64,000 nucleotides of DNA, from the NCBI GenBank assembly GCA_023055355.1, contig JALJCS010000010.1, positions 20,165,001 to 20,229,000 of the forward strand, read 5' to 3'. The position numbers and the translations under genes are program-made. Below, in pieces: positions 12,849 through 24,520 of this stretch. Origin of the DNA: Agelaius tricolor (taxonomy: Eukaryota; Chordata; Aves; Passeriformes; Icteridae). Positions within the stretch are counted from its first letter, which is position 1, and every line of letters starts with the position of its first letter. The notes beneath the pieces were generated by a model. The model was not told the origin of the DNA. It made no database searches and saw only the letters and a program-made list of their open reading frames with translations.

Positions 12849-12990
12849 GTATCAGAGACAGGCTTATTAAGTGTGTGATATTAAATTACCCAGATAAGAG
12901 CATAAGAGCTTTTAAAGTCAATTCATTAAATATAATTATGAAGAGAGCTTTTTTATGCTCACGGTGATCCGATCTCAATCAGGGAGACGG
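12849..12990. promoter_or_regulatory. Candidate conserved noncoding element
   Basis: AT-rich island with AGATAAGAG (GATA core), several TTAAA/TTAAAT homeodomain cores and an ATAATTATGA palindrome-like site, set between GC-rich flanks. It has no coding potential. Confidence 0.35.
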
Positions 12991-13985
12991 TGGGAAAGCC
13001 GTCGGCTCCTCCAGCATCTCTGCTCCCCCGCTGCGTCGCCTCCGCACCCCCCTGCTCCCCCGCCTCGCCCCCCTCCTGCAGGGAGCTGGCACCCACCACC
13101 ATGGCCCTTGATGCCTACCCCACTGCCCTGGCACCCTCTCTGCAGTGCTGCTGCTGGTGTCAGTGCCACCCCACTTGGATGGAGGTGGCATGGGGGTCCG
13201 CTTAGCAAAGGAAGGGGAAGGGGAGGCAATGGGTGTGAGATGGTGGGGGCAGTGGCAGTGGGGTAGAGGGCAGCAGGGTGTGGAGATGCTCAAGCACAAG
13301 AGGCAGGGGGCTGGGAGCCCCGTATAGGTTCTTCCCAGCCATGGATCCCCTTGTCCCCATGATCCAGCCCCCTTGCTGTCCCCTGCAGACCAGCCTCCTC
13401 AGACACCTCATGATGCATCACTCCTCAGGCAGGAGGGGTGCATGCTTGCCTCCCATCCCACATTCATTAATGGCACTTTGTGACCAATTAGTATCTTCCA
13501 ACCAGGTGGAACCTGTCCTGACCCATGGCCAGATCCCTCATGTGCATGCCAGGCCTTTGCACCAGGCACCCCTCTTGCTCCATGCACCCCCAGCCATAGC
13601 CCATGGTGCAGATGCACTTGGGGCTGTTCCCAGATTTATTGGGGGAATCCATGAGGAAGCAGTGGTCTCAAAGATACCTCATGACCCCCACACCAATAAC
13701 GTCTTCCCAGCCATCTGAAAGAGAGTCAGATTGCCAAAACGCCTGCTTGTCCCCTAGTCACCCCACCCCACTGTCATGAGGGACTTTGCAGCGACACCCC
13801 TAGGTGCAGCCAACCCCTTGTTCTCCTACCACAGTGTCCCAAAATCCCATTATCCCCAAATCCACACACTTGCACCTGGGACAAGGAGCAGCAGCATGGC
13901 TGGCAGGGAGCAAGGTGGGCTCCACACTGGGGTCCCTGCAGAAGGCTTCGGTGGGGGCTGGTGGGAGCAGCTACCCGCTGCTGGG
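12991..13985. other. No gene seen (presumed intron)
   Basis: GC-rich DNA with no exon recognised. A short patch at about 13440-13505 has TTCATTAATGG and CCAATTAG cores. Confidence 0.35.
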
Positions 13986-14130
13986 AGCTGCTGGACTGAC
14001 ATTTATTTTTAGACGTGAATTGTATAAATTAGCATTTCTCAGCGGATTAAGCAGCAGGAATTGTGTAAAATTAAATGGCAACGAATTGCATTAAAGTCCC
14101 CCGTTTTCTGGCACAAACAGCGCCTCGAGC
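13986..14130. promoter_or_regulatory. Candidate conserved noncoding element
   Basis: A 145-bp AT-rich island with repeated homeodomain-type cores (AAATTAGC, GGATTAAGC, AAATTAAATGG, GCATTAAAG). The shift back to GC-rich sequence at its right side is abrupt. No frame is maintained. Confidence 0.35.
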
Positions 14131-15780
14131 CGTGCCCAGGCGGCTCATGTGTAACAGCGCCGGAGATGGCGCTGCGCTGCTCCGGACAGAGCACGGCCAA
14201 CCTGCGACGCGTCTGCACTGCCCGGGACACAGGGCTGGAAAGGCACAAGCACAGTGGCCAGACTGCGAGGATGGAGGGCTCCAGATGGGCTGTGAGCCCC
14301 TGAGTAGCTGGCTAAGGCGCTGGGCTGGGACCGCAGGACGTGGATGCAGTGAGTGGAATGCTGTAACCCAGATGGGCACAGATGGGCTCAGTTGAGCAGC
14401 TCGCGGGCATGGGATCAGTGAGGGATGCTCCAGCCTCTCCTGGGCACTGACACCACCAGCCCCAGCCCAGCCAGTCCCTGCCAGGCATGGCAGGACACCC
14501 ATCACAGTCACGGCCATGTCACTCTCCAAAGGAGGTGATGCTGTGCTGGGACCCCAAGAGCCACTCTGTGCCCCAGCCAGGGCAGGTTCTGCAGTACCTG
14601 GAGCCCACTGAGCAGCTGAGGGAGGCCCAGCCCTGCACAGGAGTACAGGGAAAATGGAGTGGTTGAATGCCAGGGGCTGAGCAGGCACCAGGCAGGGCAG
14701 GGCAGGTGAAAAACAATCAGTCCATCTCTTTTACCCAGTAAAAATAGGTTGAAAATGTGACATTTATTAAGTACGATTCTGGTGGAAAGGTCAGAGAGTT
14801 CCCATGTCAGGAACAGTGGGAGAGCCTTGCTGGGAGGAGGCGACAGCCTGCTGCCCCCGCCCACCCCCTGAACCAGGATCTCCTGTGTGCATGTGGAATG
14901 CAACTGAGGATGTTGCCCGTCTCAGCACAGGGCTTCCCCCTCTGGGGTCGGCACGGGGTGCTGGGGAGATCCCTCTCACAGCCCAAATCCCGGGCAGGTA
15001 GGAGGCCTAGCATGGAGAGCCGGGGCCGCTGCCAGCTCCGAGAGGCACTGCCAGCTCTCAGCAACCTCCCTGCTCCCCCCCAGCTTCCAGCCCCGGCACA
15101 ACTGGCTTCGGCAGCCACACATCACAAACAAAAGGCTTTTGACAACGAATGAGGTTTTGAGAAAGGCACTGGGCTCCTTCCCGGCCGCGAGAGCGGAGGC
15201 TCCTGCTGCAGCCACTGCCGGCAAACAGGCGGGATGCTGCTGCCAGCTGAGGGGGGCCCCTCCATGCGCTTCTTCCCACAGCCCCCAAACTCCTGCACAC
15301 CCCATCTGGCTGTACCCCCATCTCCAGAGCACTGTCAGGAAGGCTCCCCCTTGCCTCAGTGCCACCTGACATGGCCAGAACTGGCCTCGGGTTGTGGCTG
15401 TACCGGGGTGCCAGGCAGGGAGCTTAGGGGGATGCAAGCCACCCGCAGCAGCTCAGCCCCAGCCCTGTGGGGACACTTCCCAGCCTCCTGCTGAATGGCA
15501 TGTATAGAGCACCACGGATTTCCTGCACCAGCACCCTCAGCTCTGCAGCTGCACTGCCCAGCCAGGAGTGCTCCCCACCAAGGCACCCATCGGACAGCCC
15601 AGTGTTAGCGGGCACTGGGCAGTGCCCCGAGCACTGCAGGGCCTGGGGGGCTGTGCAGCATGGTGGGCACAGCTCAGTGGGTCAGAAGAGGCTCTGCCAA
15701 GGCTCCAGCATGGCCCTCTAGCAGCCAGCACGGGGGCACATTTGTCAGCAGGGCTGCAGGGAGCCTTGCTGCGGCTCAGG
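14131..15780. other. No gene seen (presumed intron)
   Basis: GC-rich DNA. Overlapping open frames on both strands, including one of 205 codons on the minus strand at 14071-14688, show no family motifs. The ACATTTATTAAGTACG patch near 14758 is AT-rich but short. Confidence 0.4.
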
Positions 15781-15985
15781 GTTGTCCCCGCCGCTGGGGA
15801 GATTTACAGCCCAGCCGGGCTTTATTACATGGAAGATGCTTACGCTGGGGATTTTTTTTTTTCCCGATAGTTTCTTAATTTGCTGTCCCATAAAGAATGT
15901 GGATTTGTGACGTTGAATAGGGGAAGATCATTTAGCACTCACGGCTCTTACTTAAAGGATCCGCACAAGTTATTTATTGCGTGAG
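15781..15985. promoter_or_regulatory. Candidate conserved noncoding element
   Basis: AT-rich island with a T10 run, TTTCTTAATTTGC, a CRE-like TGTGACGTTG near 15907 and TTATTTATTGCG. It is unique, non-repetitive sequence in a GC-rich intron. Confidence 0.35.
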
Positions 15986-17779
15986 CACGGGCTGCAAGCA
16001 GCAGTGCAAGGGGACAGGCTCCAGCCCTGGCACTGCTCCTGCTCCTGGACAGGCAGTCGGCGGCAGCCCCACAGCTTGGCCACTCTCATGCTGAAAAACT
16101 TCCAGCCTCTGGACAAAGTCCACCTCGTGCCCAGAGGGAAGGAAAGACTCCAGCGCTCCTGCAAGCATGGCTGCAGGGAAAGCTCCTTCCCTTCTCCAGT
16201 GTCACTGGGGGACAGTCTCTGCTACAGAGGCTGCTCACTGTGGGCTCAGTGCCCTGGGACCCCAAGCCATTTGCCCTACTGGGATGTGCTGCAGTCTGGG
16301 AGCCCCCCATCACTGCTAGGACATGCTGTGACTCACACACTCGCCCACAGCAGAGCAGGCACAAAAGCTTTCTGAACATGAAGGCTCACATGGGGACCCA
16401 GAAATGGGACCAACAAAGCTTGGAGCTCCCCACCACATAAGCAGCCTTCACTGGGGCCACAGCTACGAGGCACAGGAGTACCCAAGCCCACACAGCACAG
16501 CTGGGACTCAACCCGCCTGCCAAGAAGCCTGTGTTGTGTTTCAGTCATTCCCAGGAGGCACAAGGGACCGATTTGGCTTAGGGAATGGGAGTAGAAGGTT
16601 CCAGCTGCAAATGGTGTGATGCCTTGACAGGTCCCACTGCTGCATGGAAGGGCTCTGGGACATGTTATGTGGCAGAGAGTTGTATCACATCTTCACCATC
16701 CCTCCCCACACTCATCTCTGCAGCCTCTCCTGCCCCAGGTTCACCCCTTTGCTGCAGGCAAGTAAGAGGCGACAGGTACGCCCCTTTCTGCTGACAGCCC
16801 CTGATACCTCAAAGGCCAGAAATGTAGAGCTGTGGACAGGGTGGGTGGAGGGTTTAGGAGCCCTATGCTCCCCTTCTTTGGGCATAAGCCCATGGGTCGG
16901 CTGGCACTAGCCATTCTTACACCTGAAACCTGCTCCAGTGCAGAGTGCCAGCACACCAGAGCCTGGCTGCCTGGGCATCCCCAGGGCATTCTCATAAGCA
17001 GATGAGGTAGGCAGGCCAGCTGGTCCTGCACAGCCACATGCTGAGAAACTGGGTCCCAGTGACTGTCCTGGTGGTCACCCTTCACTGCCACACAGCACAG
17101 CACATGTCACACACTCTGTCCACGCTGTGGGAAACCTGCACCGCTCCATCCACCTGAGCTCTGCCCTGCCAACATCACAGTGCGGCTCAGCACACACCAA
17201 ATCCCATTGCTACGCTGTGCCTCTGCCCAGCACAAGGCTGGGCTCGCTGCCTCCCCCGCAAACCAAGGCTGTGCAGGATCCTCCAGGAGGATCCCAGGGC
17301 TGGAGTCAGCATGGCCAAGCCACGTGCAGGACGGTCCAGCACCAGAGCTTCCTGCTCCAAACCCTGCTGAACCACACTGCTCCCTGGCAAACTCCAGCAG
17401 CTGGCGTAGAGCAGGCACAGAGCCCAGCAAATCCCCAGGAGGAGGAGTGGGGCTGCCCGCCTGCTGTCCCCCGCTCCTTCTTCCCACTCCACTGCAGTGT
17501 CCCCTGCCACCACCAACCCCCCGCACAGGGAGCCCCCCCTGCAAAGTCTCTTTCCCAGGGACAGCATCACTCTGCACATTGAGCAGGCTTTGTACCGATG
17601 GGCACGAAGTGAAACGGAACATGCTGCATCAGCCATTTTCAGCCCCACGGAGCCTCCTCTCTTCCCCAGTATCCTGCACAGCCCATGGCATCACACCCCA
17701 CTCCCCGGCACGAGCGGGGTTCGGCTGGCAGCGCCGCTCCTGAGAAGGCGGGAGCCAGCTGAGCAGTAGCCCCTGGCAG
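15986..17779. other. No gene seen (presumed intron)
   Basis: GC-rich DNA with no recognisable exon. Long overlapping frames at 17107-17743 on both strands have no family resemblance. Confidence 0.4.
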
Positions 17780-17915
17780 CCGTAGGAGAGAGGCGGCTCA
17801 TTTCCAGAGTCATTAAGGTCTGAAAAGGGTCCCATCAGGTATTCCGCCCGTTCAGCACATTTATTTTCCCAAACCACAGCGGGGATTTATGATTCCAGGC
17901 TCAATATTGGTGAGA
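17780..17915. promoter_or_regulatory. Candidate conserved noncoding element
   Basis: AT-rich island about 700 bp downstream of the ASIC4 first-exon donor. It contains TCATTAAGG, ACATTTATTTTCC and GGGATTTATGATT. Its position near the start of the intron is common for promoter-linked enhancers. Confidence 0.33.
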
Positions 17916-18604
17916 GCCGCACACTGGCGGCGGTCGGCCAGGGGCTCTGTGCCTGGGCAGACTGGGCGCTGCTTGGAAGAGGCCGTGCTGCCAGTCCCGG
18001 GCAGTGAGTGGCAGCCCCGGGCAGCCCCCGCTCGCCCGGCTGTAGCCGTGCCTCCAGAGCGGAGCGGCTCGGCATTTGTGCTCGGCATGTGCACACGTGC
18101 GTGTGCAATGCCTGCAGTCCCCACATTTACACACATCCCAGTGCTAATCCCACAAATGCAGGAGGGTTCCCCTGCGTACAAAGGGTCTCTGCCTGCCCCC
18201 CTGTTCCAGCCCCTCTCGCTGAGTGAAGCATCCCGTGTCAGGGCACTTCGATCCGGGGGAAGAGCAGGCTGGAGCAGGACTCTGTGCCACAGCTTTCCCC
18301 CTGGCCGCCGCACACCCACCCTGGGGACCGCTGGACCCTGCTGCTCACCCACCGCGGCTCCTGCCCGTGAGCCCCTCAGTCACAGACCTGCGACAGCCCA
18401 GTCCTGTGGCGCAGAGCCCTGCTGAGAGCTCCCACGGAGGATCCTCTCCCTCTCTCCCTGTGAAACTTGGAGGGAAACTCAAATAGAGAGAGCTGCAAAC
18501 TTCAGCAGCCGGAGTGAGCCAGGGAGCCCTGCTCCGGTGCGACGCGATCGGGTGGGTGCCCCCCGTGCCGGTAGGGGCCCCTAGGGAAGCTGAGCCAGGT
18601 GTGC
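17916..18604. other. Start of ASIC4 intron 1, CpG-rich
   Basis: GC- and CpG-rich sequence directly following, in minus direction, the ASIC4 first-exon donor. It probably belongs to the promoter-proximal CpG island. No exon is seen. Confidence 0.4.
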
Positions 18605-18610
18605 ACTCAC

Positions 18611-19186
18611 CACAGTGAAATCGCGGGATGAGCAGTTCTCGCCGCTGAAGTTGCAGCTCTTGAGCATGTCGTCGAGTTGGTGGCCGGTGCGGTTGACAAT
18701 GTCAGCCATGTCGGGGTCAGGGTAGAGCAAGTCCGTGGCCTTGTGACCATCCCGGTCCTTGGGAGGCAGCCCGGTCATGTTGGCCAAGTGAAAGATGTCG
18801 GCGTCGGTGAGTGCCGAGTGGCGGTAGCGGTTGATGTTGCAGATGGTGATGGCCGGGAACACCATCTCACGGATGGCCTCCTCGTCCAGGGCCATGACGT
18901 GGGGGTGCTCCAGGTAGAGCAGCGCCGACTTGGCCGCCTGGTAGAGGAAGAAGGCGAGGGAGGCCAGGAAGGCAAATGCCCAGAGGGTCTGGCGCACGCC
19001 CAGCCGTCCCGACCGGCAGATGTGTCCCAAGCCGTGCAGCGTGCTGGTGCTGGCAAAGGTGGCCAGATCCCGGGAGCGGGGCCGGGCAGGCTCCTCGATC
19101 AGGCTCTCCTTGTCCCCTTCTTCTTTCTCCTTCTGCTTCTCATCCTCTTCAGCAAATTTGATTTTACACACGATCTCAATCGGCAT
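18611..19186 (-). CDS. ASIC4: ASIC4 first coding exon (proximal, ASIC1b-like N-terminus)
   Basis: This encodes the N-terminal third of acid-sensing ion channel 4, a trimeric DEG/ENaC-family membrane protein of neurons. Mammalian ASIC4 has little proton-gated activity alone and is thought to modulate other ASICs. The exon gives 192 codons. It starts MPIEIVCKIKFAEED, nearly identical to the human ASIC4 start as remembered. The His-Gly gating motif is H51-G52 within STLHGLGHI, the first membrane segment spans about 66-91, and FPAITICNIN (110-119) opens the extracellular palm. N-glycosylation sequons are at N136, N165 and N179. The start is the first in-frame ATG; an in-frame GTG lies 18 codons upstream. 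The exon ends in phase 0 at a perfect GTGAGT donor (18610-18605). Later exons, with pore and second membrane segment, are not in the window. Confidence 0.96.
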
Positions 19187-19499
19187 CTGCCCCGTGCAGC
19201 TGGTGTGCCCAGCCAGCGAGCTGCCCCCTGGCACAGGCACCGGCCGAGAGCCCGGCCAGGCGCTGGGAGGGGGTTCGGGTCCCCCCCAAGCCCCAGCACG
19301 GCACCGGGAGGGCCGAGCCGTCTCGGGAGGGAAGCGCAGCCCCTCTCAGCAGCTCCGAGCCGCCGCTTCCCTCTTGTCTCACTAGTCGATCGTCTCCTTG
19401 TGCCTTCGCTTATCAGCACAAATACAGCTGTCAAAAACCCCTCTCTCTCCTCTCCCTCGCTCTGTCTCTCTGCCTCTCTCCTTCGCTCCTCTCTGGTTA

Positions 19500-19625
19500 A
19501 GACCCCAGCAGATACAGGCAGCATTTAGGCATCATGTGCTAATAAAATCCAGGGAATACTTAATAATTCAAGACATGTCAACATTATTTCATCGTCAAAT
19601 AAAGAGCAAGCGTCAGAGAAAAGAG
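19500..19625. promoter_or_regulatory. AT-rich element inside the ASIC4 CpG island
   Basis: About 125 bp rich in TAAT and TTAATAATTC cores and containing CATCATGTGCTAATAAAATCC. It lies about 315-440 bp upstream of the ASIC4 start codon, between two CpG-rich blocks. The contrast with its surroundings suggests a constrained promoter element. Confidence 0.35.
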
Positions 19626-19738
19626 GCAGTGTGAAGGGCCCGGCGCCTCCGGGGCAGGGAGCCACGCTGCGCCCTCTCCCCAGCTCCGGCCCCGAAGTGC
19701 TGCCGGAGCCACTTGTTTGAATGGCTCGGGAGCCGCCG

Positions 19739-19860
19739 GAGCCGAGCCGTGCCGAGCGGAACCGAGCCGTGCCGCGCCGTGCGATGCCGAGTCGTTCGTG
19801 CCGCGCCGCGCCGTGCGATGCCGAGCCGTGCCGAGCCGTGCCGTGGCGGGCGGGGCACGA
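19739..19860. repeat. Pentamer repeat (GCCGT/GCCGA/GCCGC) in the ASIC4 promoter
   Basis: About 120 bp of imperfect 5-bp periodicity on the plus strand, with GCCGA, GCCGT and GCCGC alternating. A longer duplicated phrase, GTGCGATGCCGAG, occurs twice. The repeat is CpG-dense. Confidence 0.75.
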
Positions 19861-20400
19861 AGCCTGTCCCCCGCCGTCGCCGCTGCCGCCGCGCTCTCCG
19901 CCTGGCCCCGCCGTGCCCCGCCGGCCCGTGCGCCCCGGGGCAGAGCGCGGCGCGGCTCGGCGGGGGCGGGCAGCCTGCGGGCAGCTCGCCCGGCGGCCCC
20001 CTCCTGCTCGCCCGCCTGCGGACTCCTCCTGCCTCGGCGGCTCCCTGGCCGTTAACCGCCTCCCTGCCGCGGCCCGCCGCGACCCACGGCGGCCAGCGCC
20101 GAGTCACGGCCGTCCCGACCCCGGCCCCGGCTGTCCCGGCGGGATCCGGCCGGCGAGACGCCCCCGGAGCGGGGCTGAACACGGGGCGCCAGGGGTGCAC
20201 TTTGCCGTGCCTCCCCCCGGCCCCGCCGTGTTCCTCGGTGCCCCGGAGCCAGGAGAGCGGCAGTATCGCCTCCCGCGCCCTGTGTCCGCCGCCCCCCTCT
20301 TCACCGCGCTCGCTGTGCACCCGGGATGGGCTCATCCGGCTTAATTTCTGCCCCCTTCCCTCCCTCCCTCCCTCGGTGCTCCTCATTGTTCTACGGCAGC

Positions 20401-21740
20401 GCACAAGTGGGGGGCACCACAGGCAGGGACCAACTCTGCTAGAAAGGCTGAGCCGGGGTAGCGCTCACCCTGTCCTGCCCTGCCGAGCCCTTGCTCCTCT
20501 CGGGGTCTGCTCCCTCCAGGGCACGCTGCCGTCGACCCTCGCACAGCCCCATCAGCACCCAGCCCCCGAGGCAGCATTGCCCTGCACGCAGCGTGACAAG
20601 CAGGGTGTCCTCCTGCCCCGTCCTGTCCTGCCCGTGGCAGTGGGGCTCTCCTAGCCTGGCTCGGTCATGAGGTGATGGGTTCAACCTTGAGGCACCAACC
20701 ACATGGCACCTGGGTCTGTCTCTTCCCAATGCACAGCATCTCTGACAGCAAGTTTTAATCTCTCCCAGTTTCCTGCCTTGGTTTCACCAGCTGGGGACGG
20801 AGGGTTTGCTGAACCAACCCACTCACTCACAAGTCAAGCAACCCTCCGTGACACTGCCTTGTGGCACAGTGGTGGGGGAAACACCATCTCCCTGTCCCCA
20901 GAGCAAGCCCAGCACTGGGTACCCCCCCCAGCAGACAGGGCTCTGCTGAGAAGGTGCGTGCCTGGCAGGGAATCCAGGGTCTCCGGAGGACAAGTGATGA
21001 GACAGCCGCCCAGGAGCGCGACAGAGGCCTCGCCTCTCCTCGGGGACTGCGCCGCAGGTCAGCGTGACCTTCACTGTGCTGCCAATGCCAACGGCAAAGC
21101 TTTCCCCAGCCGTCCGGCAAGCGCACATGCATCTTCAATCTTCCCATCGATCTGTGCATGGCACACATGTTTCTGCCTCTCTGTGGGTCAATACAGCATG
21201 ATAGGCTGCCTCCGGCAAGGAGCACGCACAGCCCCAGCCGCCTGTTTTCCCTGCCCAGGGGATGCAGCATGCACGTGCCAGCCCTGCACCTCCAGCTCCG
21301 AAGGACGTGGTAGGAGCAGGCTGGGCAGGTGGCCCAAGCTCTGCTGCCACCACAGGTGCCCCAGCCACACAGCCACCAGGGCCCAGATGCTTCCACAGGG
21401 ACCCTTGGCTCCCTGGGGGATGCTTGGCCCAGCCGGGACCATAGGCGGAAACAGCCTGATCCTGTGGAAGGAGTTTCCATGGAGTGAGCAATGGCCAGCC
21501 CTGAGTCTTTGGTCTGCAGAGCTGGATGTGTAGTCCCTGCCTGCACCTCTCAGATGCTGTGGTGGCAAGGGACATGAGGGCATGGAGGGTCTGCCAGGCA
21601 GGTCACCCCATAAGCACAGACCCTGAGGTACAGGGCAAACTGAGCTGTGTGAGTGTGGGACCAGCTGGAGCCCAGTGTCCTGTGTGCTGGACAGTCATGG
21701 CACAGGAGCAGGACTGTCCCTTGGCTCCCCCCAGGACCCT
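20401..21740. other. No gene seen (between the two ASIC first exons)
   Basis: No ASIC-type downstream exon or other coding block was recognised on either strand. Long frames at 20.7-21.58 kb on both strands overlap each other and lack motifs. Confidence 0.4.
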
Positions 21741-22017
21741 GTCCCCCATACCAAGGGGATCACACACCCCTGCTTTCTCTGTCCCCATACCAGGGGGATC
21801 ACACACCCCTGCTTTCTCTGTCCCCCATACCAGGGGGATCACATCCCCCTGCTTTCTCTGTCCCCATACCAGGGGGATCACACACCCCTGCTTTCTCTGT
21901 CCCCCATACTAGGGGGATCACATCCCCCTGCTTTCTCTGTCCCCATACCAGGGGGATCACATCCCCCTGCTTTCTCTGTTCCCCATACCAAGGGGATGAC
22001 ATCCCCCTGCTTTCTCT
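21741..22017. repeat. Minisatellite, seven 39/40-bp units
   Basis: Seven tandem copies of a unit resembling GTCCCCATACCAGGGGGATC followed by ACACACCCCTGCTTTCTCT. Unit lengths alternate exactly 40, 39, 40, 39, 40, 39, 40 bp (277 bp in total), which implies a 79-bp higher-order unit. Frames through it on both strands are repeat artefacts. Confidence 0.92.
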
Positions 22018-22970
22018 GGGCGTCTTCAACTCCATCATTAACTGCCACCTGGACTAGGGACATGTTTCAGCACCATCCTCACAGCATGATCCCCTCCTGA
22101 GTGGCCAAAGAGGTAAGTCCTCTCCCATCTCCTTTCCTGGCTCTCCTCTCCTGTTGTACTCTACTCCTGCCTGCCCACCCAGCAAGGGCAAAGGGGTGTT
22201 GGGGACTCATCTCCTTGCAGGATTACCCAAGGCTAGAGTGCAGCCAGGGTGGGTTGGGATCAAGCTGTGCCCCAGTGAGTGGCACCCATAGCACAAGCCC
22301 CATGCCCAGCTGCAGCTGCAGGCCTTTTACAAGCCATGGAGAGGGGAGGACTATGGATTCACAGCCAGGGAGCTCTGGGAGAGAGACCATGCTGGGAGAG
22401 ACAGTGGGACGGAGGTGCAGGGAGTGGGGAAGCAGCATGGCTTGGGAAGCCAGGCAGTAGGGCTTAGGGACTGCTTTCTACCCAGACAAGGCAAAGAACA
22501 AAGCATGAGCTAGGAATGGCTGGTGCTGTCTGCAGTGTGTCAGTGTTGCTGACACGTCTGCAGGTCCCCAAGGTTCCACACCGGAGCCTCTCACCTGTGG
22601 CTGAGTGCCTGCACATGGAGGCATGAGGCCACATGGGGGGACTCTGTGGTGTGTAGTGGGGCTCATCTGCCCCTTCACCTGGCCACATGCAGCTACAGAG
22701 TCTGTTCACCCCCTGATGCTCCCTCATCCACTCCTTGGATAGGATGCTAACAGTCAGGAGAAACACAATGCCCTGGGCTCCTGTGCTGACTTCACCAGCC
22801 ACTGTGCAAGCCAACACGATGGGAGAGCCAGCCAAGGGCTTGCCAGCAGACTGGGAGAGTGGAGTCTCTCCTGGTTACCCCTGTGCCCCCCAGCCAGGGG
22901 AATGCTGATCGTCAGGGACTTGGCACAGGGCCCATGTACTCCACTCAGATGATGGGGGGAGGCTGCGGGT
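22018..22970. other. No gene seen
   Basis: No exon or recognisable repeat was found between the minisatellite and the LINE relic. Confidence 0.35.
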
Positions 22971-22979
22971 GCCAGGGAA

Positions 22980-23645
22980 GACAGGACTGGAATTCAAAAT
23001 GATGTTGACAAATTGGAGAAATGGCCTGAAAACAATCAGATACAATTCAAAAGGACAAGAACTGGGCTGGGGTGGGAAGCAAATCTGCCCGGAAAGCAGA
23101 GGGCGAGCGGCTGGAGGGCAGGGCTGCCAAGTGGGCAGGAGGACAGGACAGAGCCTGGCCCAGCAGTGGGCAGCAACATCAGCTTGTCTGAGTTTAACAC
23201 CAGACCCCCGGACAATCCCAGGTGGATAAACAAGGCATGCAGAGGGGTGGAACCCTCAGGCAGGACATGTTCTGCAGGTGCAGTTATCTGTGTGAGCAGG
23301 AGCTGTTTCCCGATGCCCAGCAGCCAGGCAGATGCTTGGAAAAGCAGCTGGGAGTTAGGAGAAAATAGGAGAAACCTCCTTCATTTGGGATATGGGATCT
23401 ATCAGTTTAATGTGGGATCTCTGGCAGCCCTGCAACTGCACTGAACTCAGTGAAAAGGACAATGTTGCTCAGGGCTGCGTGAGAAGGAGAATCATTGTGA
23501 GGCATCTGAGGCGTTTGCTGGCGGCAAGGCCTTACTGGGAGCCCTGTGTCAGGTCTGGGACACACATCAAGAAAAATCCAAACTAATTGTATGGAGTTTA
23601 GAGGATGGCAGTAACAGAGAGCAGTGATGGAAACTGGCTGGAGAC
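22980..23645 (+). mobile_element. Decayed CR1-clade LINE, reverse transcriptase 3' part
   Basis: Two stretches recall the C-terminal part of a LINE reverse transcriptase read on the plus strand. Around 22990-23060 the translation gives DVDKLEKWPENNQIQF, like the 'D.DKLE.W...N...FN' motif. Around 23520-23590 the frame recalls the 'RP.LEYCVQVWGP..KKD' motif. Stops and shifts are many, so the copy is dead and old. The family was assigned by eye. Confidence 0.5.
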
Positions 23646-24390
23646 ACTGGAGCTTTGGGTGAGAGCAGAGGGGGTTAAGAGGCTGTATCCATGGACAAAA
23701 TAACAGCACAGAAGGAGGGGGCTTTCTACAACATCAGGGCTCTGACACACCCACAGAACACAGCAGGAGACAGGTGAAGCCTACACATGGGAGAAGCTGG
23801 CCCCACAGTCTGCAGGGATGCTTGGTGAACCTAACCCTGCTGTGGTGCCCTCCAGCACCCTCATGGTGACTCATCCCCTCCAAGACACAGGCACTGGCTG
23901 TTTCTATTCTTAGCCCAGTCCAGATGAGGGTTTGGATGTGATTTCCCTCTCTTGTCACCCAGCCAAGGGATTGACTCTTCCATACCAAGACCCAAACTCC
24001 CACTGCACTCCATCACTGGTGCTGTGCCACTGCAGTGAGCTCACCCTCCCAGCCAGCCTGTGGGACTGCAGCTCCTCAGGAGGGACACAGGGGATCAGCT
24101 CAGGGCACCAAGAGTGACATGGCAGGGGCAGCCCTGGAGGGTGGGGGACATGGGTGACCAGACAGTTACAGACCTGGGTGGTCAGCAGGCAGCTGTCCAA
24201 CAGGAGACCCCCATCAGGGAGCTCCCACCTGATACCCTGCTGGCCAAACTGGCCAGGATATGGATGCAGCTTGCTGAGTGCTTTACTGCCAGCCCAAGCC
24301 ATGAGCTGGCTGCTACATCTTCCTCACCAGCTCCTCACACTCCAGAGCTGGCGCTGGCCACGGCCCCACGCCCAGAGGGAAGTGGATCTG
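23646..24390. other. No gene seen
   Basis: Unique sequence with no exon or repeat recognised. Confidence 0.35.
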
Positions 24391-24520
24391 GGGCAATCAT
24401 TACTTTTGATCTAATTGAAGGGAACGTGACTGCGGAGCCCAGCTGGCCGCAGCACTCAGCTCTGCCTCATGCAAGTTGCATCCTCTGAGACCCTTGCAAA
24501 CACGTTGGCTTAACAAGAAC
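24391..24520. promoter_or_regulatory. Candidate conserved noncoding element
   Basis: AT-richer unique island: CAATCATTAC, TTTTGATCTAATTGAAGG (a TCF/LEF-like core beside a homeodomain core) and TTGGCTTAAC. It lies in GC-rich DNA and has no coding potential. Confidence 0.3.

Larger units (their letters stand above)
19187..20400 (-). promoter_or_regulatory. ASIC4: ASIC4 proximal promoter and 5'UTR, CpG island
   Basis: Very GC- and CpG-rich sequence immediately upstream of the ASIC4 ATG, densest at 19.64-20.3 kb. An AT-rich block at 19.5-19.62 kb interrupts it. No TATA box could be placed, which fits a CpG-island promoter; the transcription start is unknown. Open frames of 207-313 codons on the plus strand here are composition artefacts. 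Confidence 0.6.

Noticed and set aside
19187..19240. Upstream in-frame start for ASIC4, 18 codons before MPIEI
   Set aside because: The codon is GTG, not ATG, and MPIEI matches the known ASIC4 start.
18677..19528. Plus-strand open frame of 283 codons over the ASIC4 first exon
   Set aside because: It is the antisense shadow of a GC-rich coding exon and has no family resemblance. The minus strand carries the clear ASIC motifs.
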